Assembly (NCBI GenBank): GCA_030524225.1 | Contig: JAUNGV010000019.1 | Span: 1-45,724, forward strand | Direction of reading: 5' to 3' | DNA from: Eubacteriales bacterium | GTDB taxonomy: Bacteria > Bacillota > Clostridia > Lachnospirales > Lachnospiraceae | DNA: 45,724 nt | Part shown: positions 16,890 through 25,847 of the stretch, one piece after another | Position numbering within the stretch: position 1 is the stretch's first letter | Layout: each line of letters opens with the position of its first letter | The notes under the pieces: generated by a model | Seen by the model: only the letters and a program-made list of their open reading frames with translations | Databases searched by the model: none | What the model was told of the DNA's origin: nothing | Program-made: the position numbers and the translations under genes

Positions 16890-18539
16890 TTAATGATAAG
16901 ATTCGTTCTGCCGGTCGATATACTCCTCCAGTCCCCCGGCGCGCATTTCCTCCAGCACATCTTCCCACATCTGCGCCGGATCGTCATTGCCGATGATACA
17001 GCGGACGAAGGCGGAGAAGGCGGCGGAGGTGCTGAACTGATCGGTGGGTTCCTTGGGGGCGTTCAGGAAGGCGTAGGGGCGGCTGATCTGCGTCGTGTTG
17101 TCCCGGTTCCACGCGGCGGACTGGCTGGCGAGGCGGACGGCGGATTCGCCGTAGCGAAGCGCGTTGATTTCGTTGACCTCGAAGTCGCTCCAGCCGCCGC
17201 CCCAGCTGGCGATACCGTTGAAGAGGATGATGGAGGGATATTTCTCCATCAGGACGCTTGTGAGATCCGTACCTTCCGTATCCAGCAGACAGGTGAGGGA
17301 GCCGTCCGCTTCCCGTTCATAATCGACGCCTTCCAGACCGTAGTGGCAGAGATTCTGTCCCTCTTCCGAGAGAAGGTATTCAAAGAGGGCGAGGATTCTC
17401 TCCACCTTGGCGTCGTCTGCAGAGGAGGAGATGTAGGATTCCGACCAGAACACGCTGCTCGAATTGGAATAGCGCACGCCGTCAGAGGAGGGGAAAATGG
17501 GAAGCACGTCGACGCACTCCTCAAAGGGAAGTTCGTTCAGTGCGTCCCACTGTTGTTTCAGTTCCATCAGGGCGGAGGGAGAGGACTTGTATTCCAGCGC
17601 GCCGAGGCGGCCGGAGGCGAAGTCCTCTCTGACGGTTTCGGAGGATTTGGAGTAGAATTCGGGATCGAGTCCGCCTTCCTCATAGAGGCGACGGTAGCAG
17701 CGCACGACCTCGGTGAAGGCGTCGTTCGTCCAGGAGGGAACAAAGCGGCCGTCCGCCTGTTCGATCCAGGAATAGGTGTTGCACTGCGGCGCGATGCCGA
17801 GCATGACCCATTTGCCCAGCGCGGAGAGAGGGCTGACGTTGTAGCCGATGGTGTCGTTAATGCCGTTGCCGTCCGGATCGTCGTGGGCGAAGGCGGAAAC
17901 CATGGCGGCGAACTCGTCAAAATTCTGCGGATCGGAAATGCCGAGGGCGTCCATCCAGTCGCGGCGCACCAGAAGGGCGGCGTCCGTCGACCCCAGAATC
18001 TCGTCGGTGAACGAGACGCGGGGAATCGCATAGAACTGTCCGTCGGAATACCGGGTATAGGAGACGGACGAGAGGATCTGTTCCAGCTGCGGATAGGAGG
18101 AGAGGTCGTCAGGGAGCGGGCGGATGGAGCCGGACTGAATCATATCCTCATACAGGGCGGAGTCGTTGCTGTCATTGGAGGAAATGGTCAGCGTGGCAAA
18201 AACGTCGGGCAGAGAGTCCGTCGCGCTCAGTATCTGGTAACGCTCCTTATAATTCGACCATGAGACAGAGACGGGGTGAATCGTGATATTAAAAAGTTCT
18301 TCGATATACTGCGTCACGGCGTCCGGCTCCGATGCGGCTGCCATCTCGTCGATATTCCAGTAGCCGATGCTGATGTCAAGATGTTCGTCAAAGGAGAGGC
18401 TCTGCAGGGACTCCGGCAGAACAGAGCGATCCGGTCCCTGTGCATTCGGTGAGGAGGCGCAGCCGGAGAGAACAGGGATGAGGAAGAGAATGAGAGACAG
18501 AGCAAAAGCGGAATTTTTTAATTTTGTAACAGAGAACAT
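16890..18539 (-). CDS. Solute-binding lipoprotein (CUT1 oligosaccharide type)
   Basis: A 549-residue extracellular sugar-binding protein tethered to the membrane. The signal peptide ends in the lipobox LSGC with C27 as the lipidated cysteine. The start at 18539 follows GAAGGGAG; the open frame runs further upstream but without a better site. The mature part resembles the large LplA/YtcQ-type binding proteins. It lies downstream of, and on the same strand as, the YesN/YesM pair and has no permease beside it on that strand. It may serve the divergent permeases at 21.7 kb, or act as the ligand-sensing partner of the histidine kinase. Confidence 0.85.
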   Translation of the reverse strand: MFSVTKLKNSAFALSLILFLIPVLSGCASSPNAQGPDRSVLPESLQSLSFDEHLDISIGYWNIDEMAAASEPDAVTQYIEELFNITIHPVSVSWSNYKERYQILSATDSLPDVFATLTISSNDSNDSALYEDMIQSGSIRPLPDDLSSYPQLEQILSSVSYTRYSDGQFYAIPRVSFTDEILGSTDAALLVRRDWMDALGISDPQNFDEFAAMVSAFAHDDPDGNGINDTIGYNVSPLSALGKWVMLGIAPQCNTYSWIEQADGRFVPSWTNDAFTEVVRCYRRLYEEGGLDPEFYSKSSETVREDFASGRLGALEYKSSPSALMELKQQWDALNELPFEECVDVLPIFPSSDGVRYSNSSSVFWSESYISSSADDAKVERILALFEYLLSEEGQNLCHYGLEGVDYEREADGSLTCLLDTEGTDLTSVLMEKYPSIILFNGIASWGGGWSDFEVNEINALRYGESAVRLASQSAAWNRDNTTQISRPYAFLNAPKEPTDQFSTSAAFSAFVRCIIGNDDPAQMWEDVLEEMRAGGLEEYIDRQNESYH

Positions 18540-18661
18540 AACTGGGTAACTCCCTTCTGAAGCTGCTGTAGTAAAAAAATATAAGACGGAGAATAAAAGG
18601 AGCCGTAAATGATCGACAGACGGCAGATCTGTCACCTTTCTGGCGGCGAAAGTGGAAATAT

Positions 18662-19477
18662 TCAGTCAGATTCCGGAATTTTGTGGGGGGTAGAAGCGGA
18701 ATTCTCCTGTTCCTTGCGGTAGGCGTTGGGCGTGCAGCCCTTGACCTTCTTGAATACCTTGGCAAAGTAGAAATAATCGCTGTACCCGGACTGCGTCGCA
18801 ATCGCAAAGACGGTCTGCTCCGTGTGCACGAGAAGCCACGCAGCGTAGGAGATGCGCAGGTTCGTCAGGTAGCTGATAAAAGTAATGCCGGTCTCCTGCT
18901 TGAAGATCTGGCTGGCGTAGTTGGCGTTGATCGCGCAATAGGAGGCCAGATCCTGAATGGAGATGTCCTCCCGGTAATGTTGCTCCGTGTAGTCGATCAT
19001 TTTCTGAACGGACTTGTGGGAGGAGGTCAGGTGCGTCGGGACGAACACGTCGGCGCTCTCCTCCGCGGCCTGTTCCGCAGCGGCGGCCTCTTCCTCCTCG
19101 CGGCGTTCCTCGAGCAGCTGATAAGCCTTCTGCATGGAATCGGTCAGTTCGCTCCGGGAGAAGGGCTTTAGGCAGTAGCCGATCGCGTTGTGGAACATGG
19201 CTTTCTGGGCATAGGCGAATTCAGCGTGTCCGCTGATCATGATAAAGAGAGTGCGCAGCCCTTCGGTGTGGGCAGCCTGCAGTATTTCGAGACCGCCCAT
19301 GCCGGGCAGACGGACGTCGACAAAGGCGAGATCCGGCTGGTTGGCGCGAATGTATTCCAGTCCGGAGAGACCGTCGTAGAACTCCTTCGTGATCTGGAAA
19401 TAGTCCTGATTTTTGATCGTGGCGATCAGGCTTTTGATGACCCATTTTTCATCGTCGATGACAATTGCTTCATACAT
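18662..19477 (-). CDS. Response regulator, receiver plus AraC-type DNA-binding domain
   Basis: Transcription factor of a YesMN-type two-component system. The 271 residues split into a receiver domain (1-120; phospho-acceptor D54 in FVDVRLPG, K104 in YCLKPF), an acidic Glu/Ala linker (125-145) and a double helix-turn-helix AraC domain (155-255; SGYSDYFYFAKVFKKVKG). It is much shorter than usual YesN proteins (about 500 residues) because the middle region is missing, but nothing appears broken. The start (19477) has GAGGAACAGG before it and overlaps the kinase stop by 8 nt, indicating translational coupling. Confidence 0.92.
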   Translation of the reverse strand: MYEAIVIDDEKWVIKSLIATIKNQDYFQITKEFYDGLSGLEYIRANQPDLAFVDVRLPGMGGLEILQAAHTEGLRTLFIMISGHAEFAYAQKAMFHNAIGYCLKPFSRSELTDSMQKAYQLLEERREEEEAAAAEQAAEESADVFVPTHLTSSHKSVQKMIDYTEQHYREDISIQDLASYCAINANYASQIFKQETGITFISYLTNLRISYAAWLLVHTEQTVFAIATQSGYSDYFYFAKVFKKVKGCTPNAYRKEQENSASTPHKIPESD

Positions 19478-21341
19478 GGTCCTGTTCCTCTTTTCTGGTC
19501 TGATAGGGAATGCGCAGCTGGAAATTCGTGCCGACGCCCTCCTCGGAATCAATGATAATCGTATAGTCGTTTCCGTAATAGAGCACCATTCGGCTGTTGA
19601 CATTGAGGATGCCGATGCTGTCGTGGTGCTTGGCGTCGAGAGCTGCGAGGTGTCCGGCGGCGTCTCCCTCCTTTGTGTTTTCAGAGGCGGCGGCGACGGA
19701 GGCGCGCAGGCTCTCGAGCTTGTCCGGCGGCATTCCGACGCCGTTGTCAAAGACCCAGATGGCCAGATAGCCGTGCACCGGGTTGCGGCCCGCCCCGATC
19801 AGGAGCTCTCCGTGGGGCTTTAAGCTGTTTTCCAGACCGTGGACAATGGCGTTTTCCACGAGGGGCTGGATAATCATGCGGGGAATCAGACAGTCCCAGG
19901 AATCCTCCGAGAACTCGTACCGGGTGGAGAAGCGGCCCTCGAACCGCTCTTCCTGAATCATGAGATAGGAGCGGACGATCTCCATTTCCTCCCGCAGGGG
20001 GACGAGATCGCTTCCCTTGATACTGTAGCGGAAAAAGGAGGAGAGAGCGCCGGTGACGGAGATGATTTTGTCCGTCATGCCCTCCGCCGCCATGCCGCAG
20101 ATCATCGTCAGCGTGTTGTAGAGAAAGTGGGGGTTGATCTGACTGCGCAGGAAGGCGATTTCCGTCTTCCGGTTACTGGCCTCGATCTCGTACATGCGGG
20201 TGTAGGTGTCAAAAATCGTGTGGTTCAGCCGGTCCGTCTCCGTCAGCATCTCCTCGAAGGCCCGGGCGATATCGCGGATCTCGGTGGAGCCGATCAGGCC
20301 CTGCCGGATAGAGACGCCGTCCTTGACAGCGCGCCGGTCGCCGGTGGAGATCTCCTTCATAATGCCGGTGAGCTGATGCAGAGAGTTCACGAGCGGATGG
20401 TAGGAGACGAAGAGGAAGAGCAGCAGCAGAGCGACCATCACGCCGACGCTGAGCAGCAGGTGCGAGGCGATCTGGCCGACCTGCGCGGTCACGCTGCCCT
20501 TGTCGAGCAGAATATAGAGCGTATGGCTGATGGGAGAGATCGCGCTGCGGCTGACGAGATATTCGGTATCTGCCTCCCTGTCATAGAGGGAAAAGGAGGA
20601 CTGTTCGCGCGTCTCCGGTGTAAGGGAGAGCAGGCTCTGATACAGAGAGGTATCGCCATAGAGCAGAGCTCCCTCGCTGTCCGCAAAAAGAATAGAAGGG
20701 ACGGCGTCGGCCGTGTGATTCTGCAGCGAGCTGCCCAGCAGGCTGCCCGGATCAACGGCGAGGAAGAGAATGCCGAGATACCGGCTGTTCCCGGTGCCGA
20801 GGGAGTAGATCGGCATGGCGAGAACGTGGCAGAGCGTCTGGTGCACGTCGGCGGTTCCGACCGACTGATAGGCAAAACGGGAATGAGCGAGGGAGGCGGT
20901 GAATTCCTCATAATTGCTGCGGGATCCGGTCAGCGCTGCAAAAGAGCCGTCAGAGCCATAGACGGCGATATCGACGATATAGGGGCTGAGCATGGCCGTG
21001 CTGCTCAGCTGAGCTTCCAGCTGCTCATAATAATAGTAGGAATCCTCCGCGGAGCCGCTCGTCAGATAGCTGTGGACAATCGGGCTGTAGGCGACGCTGT
21101 AGCAGATATTCTCATAGCTTTCGTAGGCGTCGGTCGTCGCCCTTGCGAGCTGGGCGGAGTAGGAATCAAGGCTCTGGCGCAGCAGGATATCCTGCAGGCG
21201 CCGGTAATCCCGGATATTAAAAAAGACAATGCCCGCCGTGGCGATGGTGAAAATCACAATCGCAGCGATGAACTGCGCGGTGAGCGGGAGAAAGTGTTTC
21301 TTCCTAATAAAAGATTTTATAAAAGAAAAGAAACGTCGCAT
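19470..21341 (-). CDS. YesM-type sensor histidine kinase
   Basis: A 623-residue membrane kinase expected to sense an extracellular sugar signal. Membrane helices lie at about 18-43 and 293-315, enclosing a 250-residue extracellular sensor domain. A HAMP linker follows, then the His-kinase domain with H405 in QINPHFLYNTL, the N box QPLVENAIVHG (491-501) and the G box DNGVGM (532-537). AAGGAG stands 5 nt before the ATG. The response regulator gene overlaps its 3' end. The divergent importer 358 nt away is the obvious target. Confidence 0.94.
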   Translation of the reverse strand: MRRFFSFIKSFIRKKHFLPLTAQFIAAIVIFTIATAGIVFFNIRDYRRLQDILLRQSLDSYSAQLARATTDAYESYENICYSVAYSPIVHSYLTSGSAEDSYYYYEQLEAQLSSTAMLSPYIVDIAVYGSDGSFAALTGSRSNYEEFTASLAHSRFAYQSVGTADVHQTLCHVLAMPIYSLGTGNSRYLGILFLAVDPGSLLGSSLQNHTADAVPSILFADSEGALLYGDTSLYQSLLSLTPETREQSSFSLYDREADTEYLVSRSAISPISHTLYILLDKGSVTAQVGQIASHLLLSVGVMVALLLLFLFVSYHPLVNSLHQLTGIMKEISTGDRRAVKDGVSIRQGLIGSTEIRDIARAFEEMLTETDRLNHTIFDTYTRMYEIEASNRKTEIAFLRSQINPHFLYNTLTMICGMAAEGMTDKIISVTGALSSFFRYSIKGSDLVPLREEMEIVRSYLMIQEERFEGRFSTRYEFSEDSWDCLIPRMIIQPLVENAIVHGLENSLKPHGELLIGAGRNPVHGYLAIWVFDNGVGMPPDKLESLRASVAAASENTKEGDAAGHLAALDAKHHDSIGILNVNSRMVLYYGNDYTIIIDSEEGVGTNFQLRIPYQTRKEEQDHV

Positions 21342-21527
21342 ACGGACTCCTTGTTCTGCAAGGTGGGATGATGAACACCGTCTCTGTCCGGCTGGTTCAG
21401 ATATCAGGAAAGAGGGGTGTCCGGGTGAAATTCTACAGAGTTTCTATTTATCATACAGCAAATTGCCGACAAAGCACAGAGGTTTTTTACAGATACAGGT
21501 CAGTCTGCCGAACATCGGATGAATTTT

Positions 21528-21576
21528 ATGGAAAAACGGCATGGAAAAAACTCAAAAAAATATAAGTTTTTTCCAT
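21528..21576. promoter_or_regulatory. Repeats in the divergent control region
   Basis: Perfect 12-base arms ATGGAAAAAACT (21541-21552) and AGTTTTTTCCAT (21565-21576) surround 12 A/T-rich bases. A further direct copy of ATGGAAAAA stands at 21528. The repeats lie between the kinase gene and the importer operon and are candidates for binding by the AraC-type response regulator, though a hairpin role is possible. They lie in the 358-nt non-coding gap 21342-21699, which otherwise holds only a TATAAT at 21661 without a clear -35. Confidence 0.5.
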
Positions 21577-21699
21577 AAGGAAACGGTAAAACAGAAAGAA
21601 TATCTAAAATCTACATAAAAGTTTTATGATTCCGCCATACAACATCCCATGTTTGAAACCTATAATAATACTAACACAAACGAAAAGGAGTGAAAAGTG

Positions 21700-22659
21700 A
21701 TGGCGAAAAAGTCAAAATCTTCCGCGACAGTGACGGCGGCCGGAACGCAGAAGACCTTCTGGCAGCTGCTGTGGAAACAAAGAGTATTGGTGCTGATGGC
21801 GCTGGCCCCGGTGATTATGGTGATCATCTTCAAATACGTTCCCATGTACGGGATTCTGATCGCCTTCAAGAATTACAAAGCCTCCAAGGGCGTATGGGGG
21901 AGCGACTGGCTCGATCCTTTTTATAAGAATTTTGCCACGTTTTTCAAAAATGTAAACAGCGGACAGCTTATCTGGAACACATTTAAAGTCGGCGTGCTGA
22001 GCCTGCTCTTCACCTTCCCGGCGACGCTGGGATTCGCGCTCCTCTTAAATGAGGTGAGAAACAAGTGGCTCAAGCGGACGGTGCAGACGATCTCCTACAT
22101 CCCGCACTTTATCTCGGTGGTGGTAATCTGCTCCATGTTAAACGGCTTCGGCTCGACAGAGGGTCTGTTCAATAACATCCGCAGCTTCTTCGGTCTGGAG
22201 CGCGTCGATATGAACAACGGCAGCGAGTACTTCCTGCTCTTCTACATCGGTTCCGCCGTGTGGCAGGTTGTGGGATGGGGTTCCATCATGTACCTCTCGG
22301 CGCTGGCCAACGTGGATACGACGCTCTACGATGTGGCGAACATCGACGGGGCGAACCGCTGGCACAAGGTGCAGCACATCGTGTGGCCCACCATCATCCC
22401 GACGACGACGGTTCTGCTGATTATGAATATCGGTAACGTCCTGAACCAGGATTACACCAAGATCCTCCTGATGCAGAACGACACGAACCGCAGTCAGCTG
22501 GACGTCATCGGAACATTCGTCTATCAGAAAGGTATCGTGGAAGGCAAGTTCGCCTATGCGACGGCTGTCAACCTGTTCATCTCTATCATCGGCTTTGCGC
22601 TTGTTTTTGCCGCGAACCAGATCACGCGGAAGATCAATCCGGAAAACAGCCTGTGGTAA
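21700..22659 (+). CDS. Sugar ABC transporter permease (LplB/YteP type)
   Basis: First membrane subunit of a CUT1 oligosaccharide importer, 319 residues from the ATG at 21700. A GTG directly before it is an equally spaced alternative; AAGGAG lies at 21685-21690. The protein has a first helix near 27-50 (PVIMVIIFKYVPMYGILIAFKNYK, here cited by its position only in part), about five more helices, and the ATPase-coupling EAA loop as DVANIDGANRWHKV, where the first residues are D-V-A rather than E-A-A. It opens the three-gene operon permease-permease-binding protein. No ATP-binding subunit is encoded nearby, so a shared MsmK-like ATPase must be used. Confidence 0.93.
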   Translation: MAKKSKSSATVTAAGTQKTFWQLLWKQRVLVLMALAPVIMVIIFKYVPMYGILIAFKNYKASKGVWGSDWLDPFYKNFATFFKNVNSGQLIWNTFKVGVLSLLFTFPATLGFALLLNEVRNKWLKRTVQTISYIPHFISVVVICSMLNGFGSTEGLFNNIRSFFGLERVDMNNGSEYFLLFYIGSAVWQVVGWGSIMYLSALANVDTTLYDVANIDGANRWHKVQHIVWPTIIPTTTVLLIMNIGNVLNQDYTKILLMQNDTNRSQLDVIGTFVYQKGIVEGKFAYATAVNLFISIIGFALVFAANQITRKINPENSLW

Positions 22660-22715
22660 TCGGAGAAATACAATACGACTGGAAAGAGATCCGGATTTTA
22701 TCAGGAGATAGAAAG

Positions 22716-22742
22716 TGCCGCAGACAAGCTGCGGCAGGGAGG
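22716..22742 (+). promoter_or_regulatory. Leader element, hairpin 2 only (copy D)
   Basis: TGCCGCAG and CTGCGGCA around ACAAG (22716-22736), followed immediately by GGGAGG (22737-22742), 5 nt before the second permease start. The hairpin is identical to that of the pheA-leader copies; the first hairpin is absent. It sits inside an operon, between two permease genes. Confidence 0.7.
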
Positions 22743-22747
22743 TAGAA

Positions 22748-23662
22748 ATGGCTCTGGCAAAAGCACAGAAACAGAAAATGCCAAAAAATAAAGTTTATAT
22801 CGGCAGCAGGGTATTCGATGTGGCGCTTGCGATTTTCATGGTGCTCATCTGTATCGTATTCATCTATCCGTTCCTGAACGTAATTGCGGTTTCGCTCTCG
22901 AGCAACCGCATGATCACAACGGGGCAGGTTACCTTCTATCCGAAGGAGATCCTGTTCGACGGATACAAGCTCCTGCTCGAGGGGCAGAACATTTTCAGGG
23001 CGTACGGCAACACGGTCATCATCGCGATCGCGACGACGGTTATCAGTCTCTCCATGACCTCGCTGCTGGCTTACGTCATGATGATTCCGGACTTTGTGTT
23101 AAAGAAGCCGCTGGCGGTCTTCATGCTGATCACGATGTTCTTCTCCGGCGGTACGGTTCCGACCTACCTGCTGATTCAGAACCTCGGTCTGTATGATTCC
23201 TGGTGGGCACTGATCCTGCCGAACGCGGTGACGGCGTACAACACATTCCTGTACCGGGCGTACTACAAGGGAATCGCCCAGGAGATCAGAGAGGCGGCCC
23301 GCATCGACGGAGCGGGAGAGTTCCAGATCCTGACGAAGATCTATGTGCCGCTTTCCAAGGCGCTGTACGCGACATTCGGACTCTTCTCGGTCGTGACGGT
23401 GTGGAACAGCTACTATGAGGCGCTGCTGTACATCAACAATCCGGACAAGCAGCCGATTCAGATGATCCTGCGCAAGATTATGTTTACCTCGAGAATCTCC
23501 AATATGGATGCGGCGCAGACGGCGATCAGCAACGGTGCGCTGAACCAGCTGAACGTGCAGTATGCATGCGTTATCGCGACGATCGGACCGATCCTTCTGG
23601 TCTATCCGTTCATCCAGAAATTCTTCGAACAGGGCGTGCAGATCGGTGCGGTTAAGGGCTGA
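22748..23662 (+). CDS. Sugar ABC transporter permease (LplC/YtcP type)
   Basis: Second membrane subunit of the importer, 304 residues. I start at the ATG at 22748, directly behind GGGAGGT; the open frame extends 33 nt further into the leader hairpin but that part has no site. Six hydrophobic segments are visible, with the coupling loop EAARIDGAGEFQILTKIYVP and the C-terminal FFEQGVQIGAVKG ending typical of this subfamily. It follows the first permease by 88 nt, a gap holding the hairpin element. Confidence 0.94.
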   Translation: MALAKAQKQKMPKNKVYIGSRVFDVALAIFMVLICIVFIYPFLNVIAVSLSSNRMITTGQVTFYPKEILFDGYKLLLEGQNIFRAYGNTVIIAIATTVISLSMTSLLAYVMMIPDFVLKKPLAVFMLITMFFSGGTVPTYLLIQNLGLYDSWWALILPNAVTAYNTFLYRAYYKGIAQEIREAARIDGAGEFQILTKIYVPLSKALYATFGLFSVVTVWNSYYEALLYINNPDKQPIQMILRKIMFTSRISNMDAAQTAISNGALNQLNVQYACVIATIGPILLVYPFIQKFFEQGVQIGAVKG

Positions 23663-23833
23663 TGAAAAGCTGTCCCGTATGGCGGCAGAGGTCAGAACAG
23701 ATCAGGATGCCGGAACAGATCAGGAATGCTTCCGGCCGGAAAACATAAGAACATAAGATGGGCAGCTCCACTGCACGGAACGGAACAGATCCGCGCAGTG
23801 AGTGAAATAAAAGCAAAAGAAAGGGAGAACAGT

Positions 23834-25624
23834 ATGAAGTTCAAAAGTTTGAAGAGACTGCTTGCTTTGGCACTGGCAGGGGTGATGATGGCCGGTGTGC
23901 TGACAGGCTGCGGCGGATCCGCATCGTCGGACGGCGGTTCGGATGAGGAAGGCAGCGCGGCGGAGAGAGCGGCTGCGGCACAGACCACAATCGAGGTCGC
24001 GGTGTCCGATGCGGACAAGAACGACCCGGCTGCGACGGCGGCGAGCAACGGCATCGAACTGCCGGAACTGCCGGATGGCACGCTGAAATTAAACATCAGC
24101 ATCGCGGATTATCAGCAGTCCTCCGAGGGAACTCTCGTGCAGGAGGAGTGGCAGAAGAGAATGGAAGCGTATCTTGGCTGCACGCTCGACATCACATGGA
24201 CGAGAACGCCCGCAGTGGATTATTCGGCGAATGAGCTGGTCGTCCTGCAGTCCGGCAATGTTCCGGATGCGGCGACGGTGACGAAGGGCGCTTCGGTCAA
24301 CGAGTACGGCGAGGACGGCACGGTGTTAAACCTTGCGGACTACACGGATTACATGGTTTACTATCCGGACTACATGAACGCGACGAACGGCGGTCAGGAT
24401 TACGCAAAGAATGAGGACGGCTCCATGTACTACTTCATGGACGGCTTCTACAATCCGGATGACATTCAGGGCGCACAGTCCTTCACGGCGTTTGCATACC
24501 GCTTCGACATCCTGCAGGAGCAGGGCTGGGAGCCGGCAACGACGCTCGACGAGTTCACGCAGCTCTGCGCGGATATGAAGGATAAGATCGACGACGGCAC
24601 GCTGGATGTGGACTACGTTATCATGAACAGCACGAAGGACTATCCGATCTACAGAGGATTCGTCGGTATCTTCCACACCTGGGACTGCGTTTATTACAAC
24701 GGCGAGGAGTGGGTATTCGGACCGATCGAGGACAACTTCCGTACGATGCTGCAGTATCTGAACTCCCTCTATGAGGCGGGCTACATCGATCCTGAGTTCG
24801 GCACCGCGGACTTCAACCAGTCTCAGGTCAAGGCAACCACGAATGTGGCGGCTATCTGCCCGACTCTCTGGGCAGGCTCTGTAGCGAGCTGGAACACGGC
24901 AAAGACGGACGAGACGATGGAGTGGGGCCTTGCGTTCCTTCCTGAGGACGAGGAGTACGGCACGCCGTGGAAGTGGGGTTCCAGACAGCCCGGCAAGTCC
25001 CTGAATTCCTCCATGGGCATCTATGTCGGAGCAGAGACTGAGTATCCGGAATATGTAGTGGCGATGATCGACTATCAGTACTCTGATTACATGGTTAACC
25101 TGATGAACTGGGGTATCGAGGGCGAGACCTATACCGAGACAGACGGCGAGAAGACCTTTGTCGATGCGATCATGGACAGCGATCAGCCGGCAACCGAATC
25201 CGGTAAGTACGGTCTTACGGCATCTTCGGTCTGCAGAACCGGTGTTCCGTTCAACCCGATCGACTTCAACGCGATGCTTGACGTTGCTTCCCTGCCGGAA
25301 CCCTGGTGGAACGAGACGAACGGCTACTATGAGGGTAAGTACTGGGTAGAGTCTGATGCAAACGGCGGAGAGGATTCCATTTCCCCGTACGACAGACCGC
25401 CGGTGGCATACCTCTCTCCGGAGGAGCAGACGGATAAGGCAGAGCTCTCCTACAGCGGCGCATGCGAGACGAGAGTCAAAGAGCTGGCACTGCAGTTCAT
25501 CACCGGTGAGCGCGATATCGACGACGACGAGGCATGGCAGGCATACATCGACGATGTCAAGAGCCAGACCACGAACGACTTCGACAGCATCCTCGAGACG
25601 ATGAACGAGAAGACTGTGAAGTAA
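23834..25624 (+). CDS. Solute-binding lipoprotein of the importer
   Basis: A 596-residue extracellular binding protein. Signal peptide residues 1-25 end in the lipobox LTGC with C26 lipidated, followed by a low-complexity Gly/Ser/Asp/Glu linker. AAGGGAG stands 6 nt before the ATG at 23834; an upstream in-frame extension lacks a site. The large mature part is rich in Tyr, Trp and Asp, as in proteins binding long oligosaccharides. It is third in the operon after the two permeases (172-nt gap, no terminator seen) and is followed by a terminator at 25668. Confidence 0.92.
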   Translation: MKFKSLKRLLALALAGVMMAGVLTGCGGSASSDGGSDEEGSAAERAAAAQTTIEVAVSDADKNDPAATAASNGIELPELPDGTLKLNISIADYQQSSEGTLVQEEWQKRMEAYLGCTLDITWTRTPAVDYSANELVVLQSGNVPDAATVTKGASVNEYGEDGTVLNLADYTDYMVYYPDYMNATNGGQDYAKNEDGSMYYFMDGFYNPDDIQGAQSFTAFAYRFDILQEQGWEPATTLDEFTQLCADMKDKIDDGTLDVDYVIMNSTKDYPIYRGFVGIFHTWDCVYYNGEEWVFGPIEDNFRTMLQYLNSLYEAGYIDPEFGTADFNQSQVKATTNVAAICPTLWAGSVASWNTAKTDETMEWGLAFLPEDEEYGTPWKWGSRQPGKSLNSSMGIYVGAETEYPEYVVAMIDYQYSDYMVNLMNWGIEGETYTETDGEKTFVDAIMDSDQPATESGKYGLTASSVCRTGVPFNPIDFNAMLDVASLPEPWWNETNGYYEGKYWVESDANGGEDSISPYDRPPVAYLSPEEQTDKAELSYSGACETRVKELALQFITGERDIDDDEAWQAYIDDVKSQTTNDFDSILETMNEKTVK

Positions 25625-25667
25625 TAAGACAGACAGGCGGCTGCGCAGGCAGCCGGCAAATAAGAGA

Positions 25668-25709
25668 ACAGGCGTTGTCCCGGATGGAGAGGGGCGGCGT
25701 CTGTTTTTT
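25668..25709 (+). terminator. Terminator of the first importer operon
   Basis: ACAGGCGTTGTCCC (25668-25681) pairs with GGGGCGGCGTCTGT (25691-25704) along all 14 positions if G-U pairs are counted, followed by TTTTT. Confidence 0.75.
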
Positions 25710-25847
25710 AGAGTGCGCAAATAGCGGGTGCTGCAGCGCCGAAGAAAGTGGGAAGAAAGAGGCGTTTGAGAAGAAATGACGCGATTCCTGAAGCTATGGT
25801 ATACTATTTGTAATTGTCGGTAAAGTTTGATGGAGGTGAAGAAGGGC

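Noticed and set aside
16893-18263. A 456-residue plus-strand frame opposite the solute-binding lipoprotein
   Set aside because: Gly/Val/Glu-rich antisense reading; the minus-strand protein has a clear lipobox and start site.
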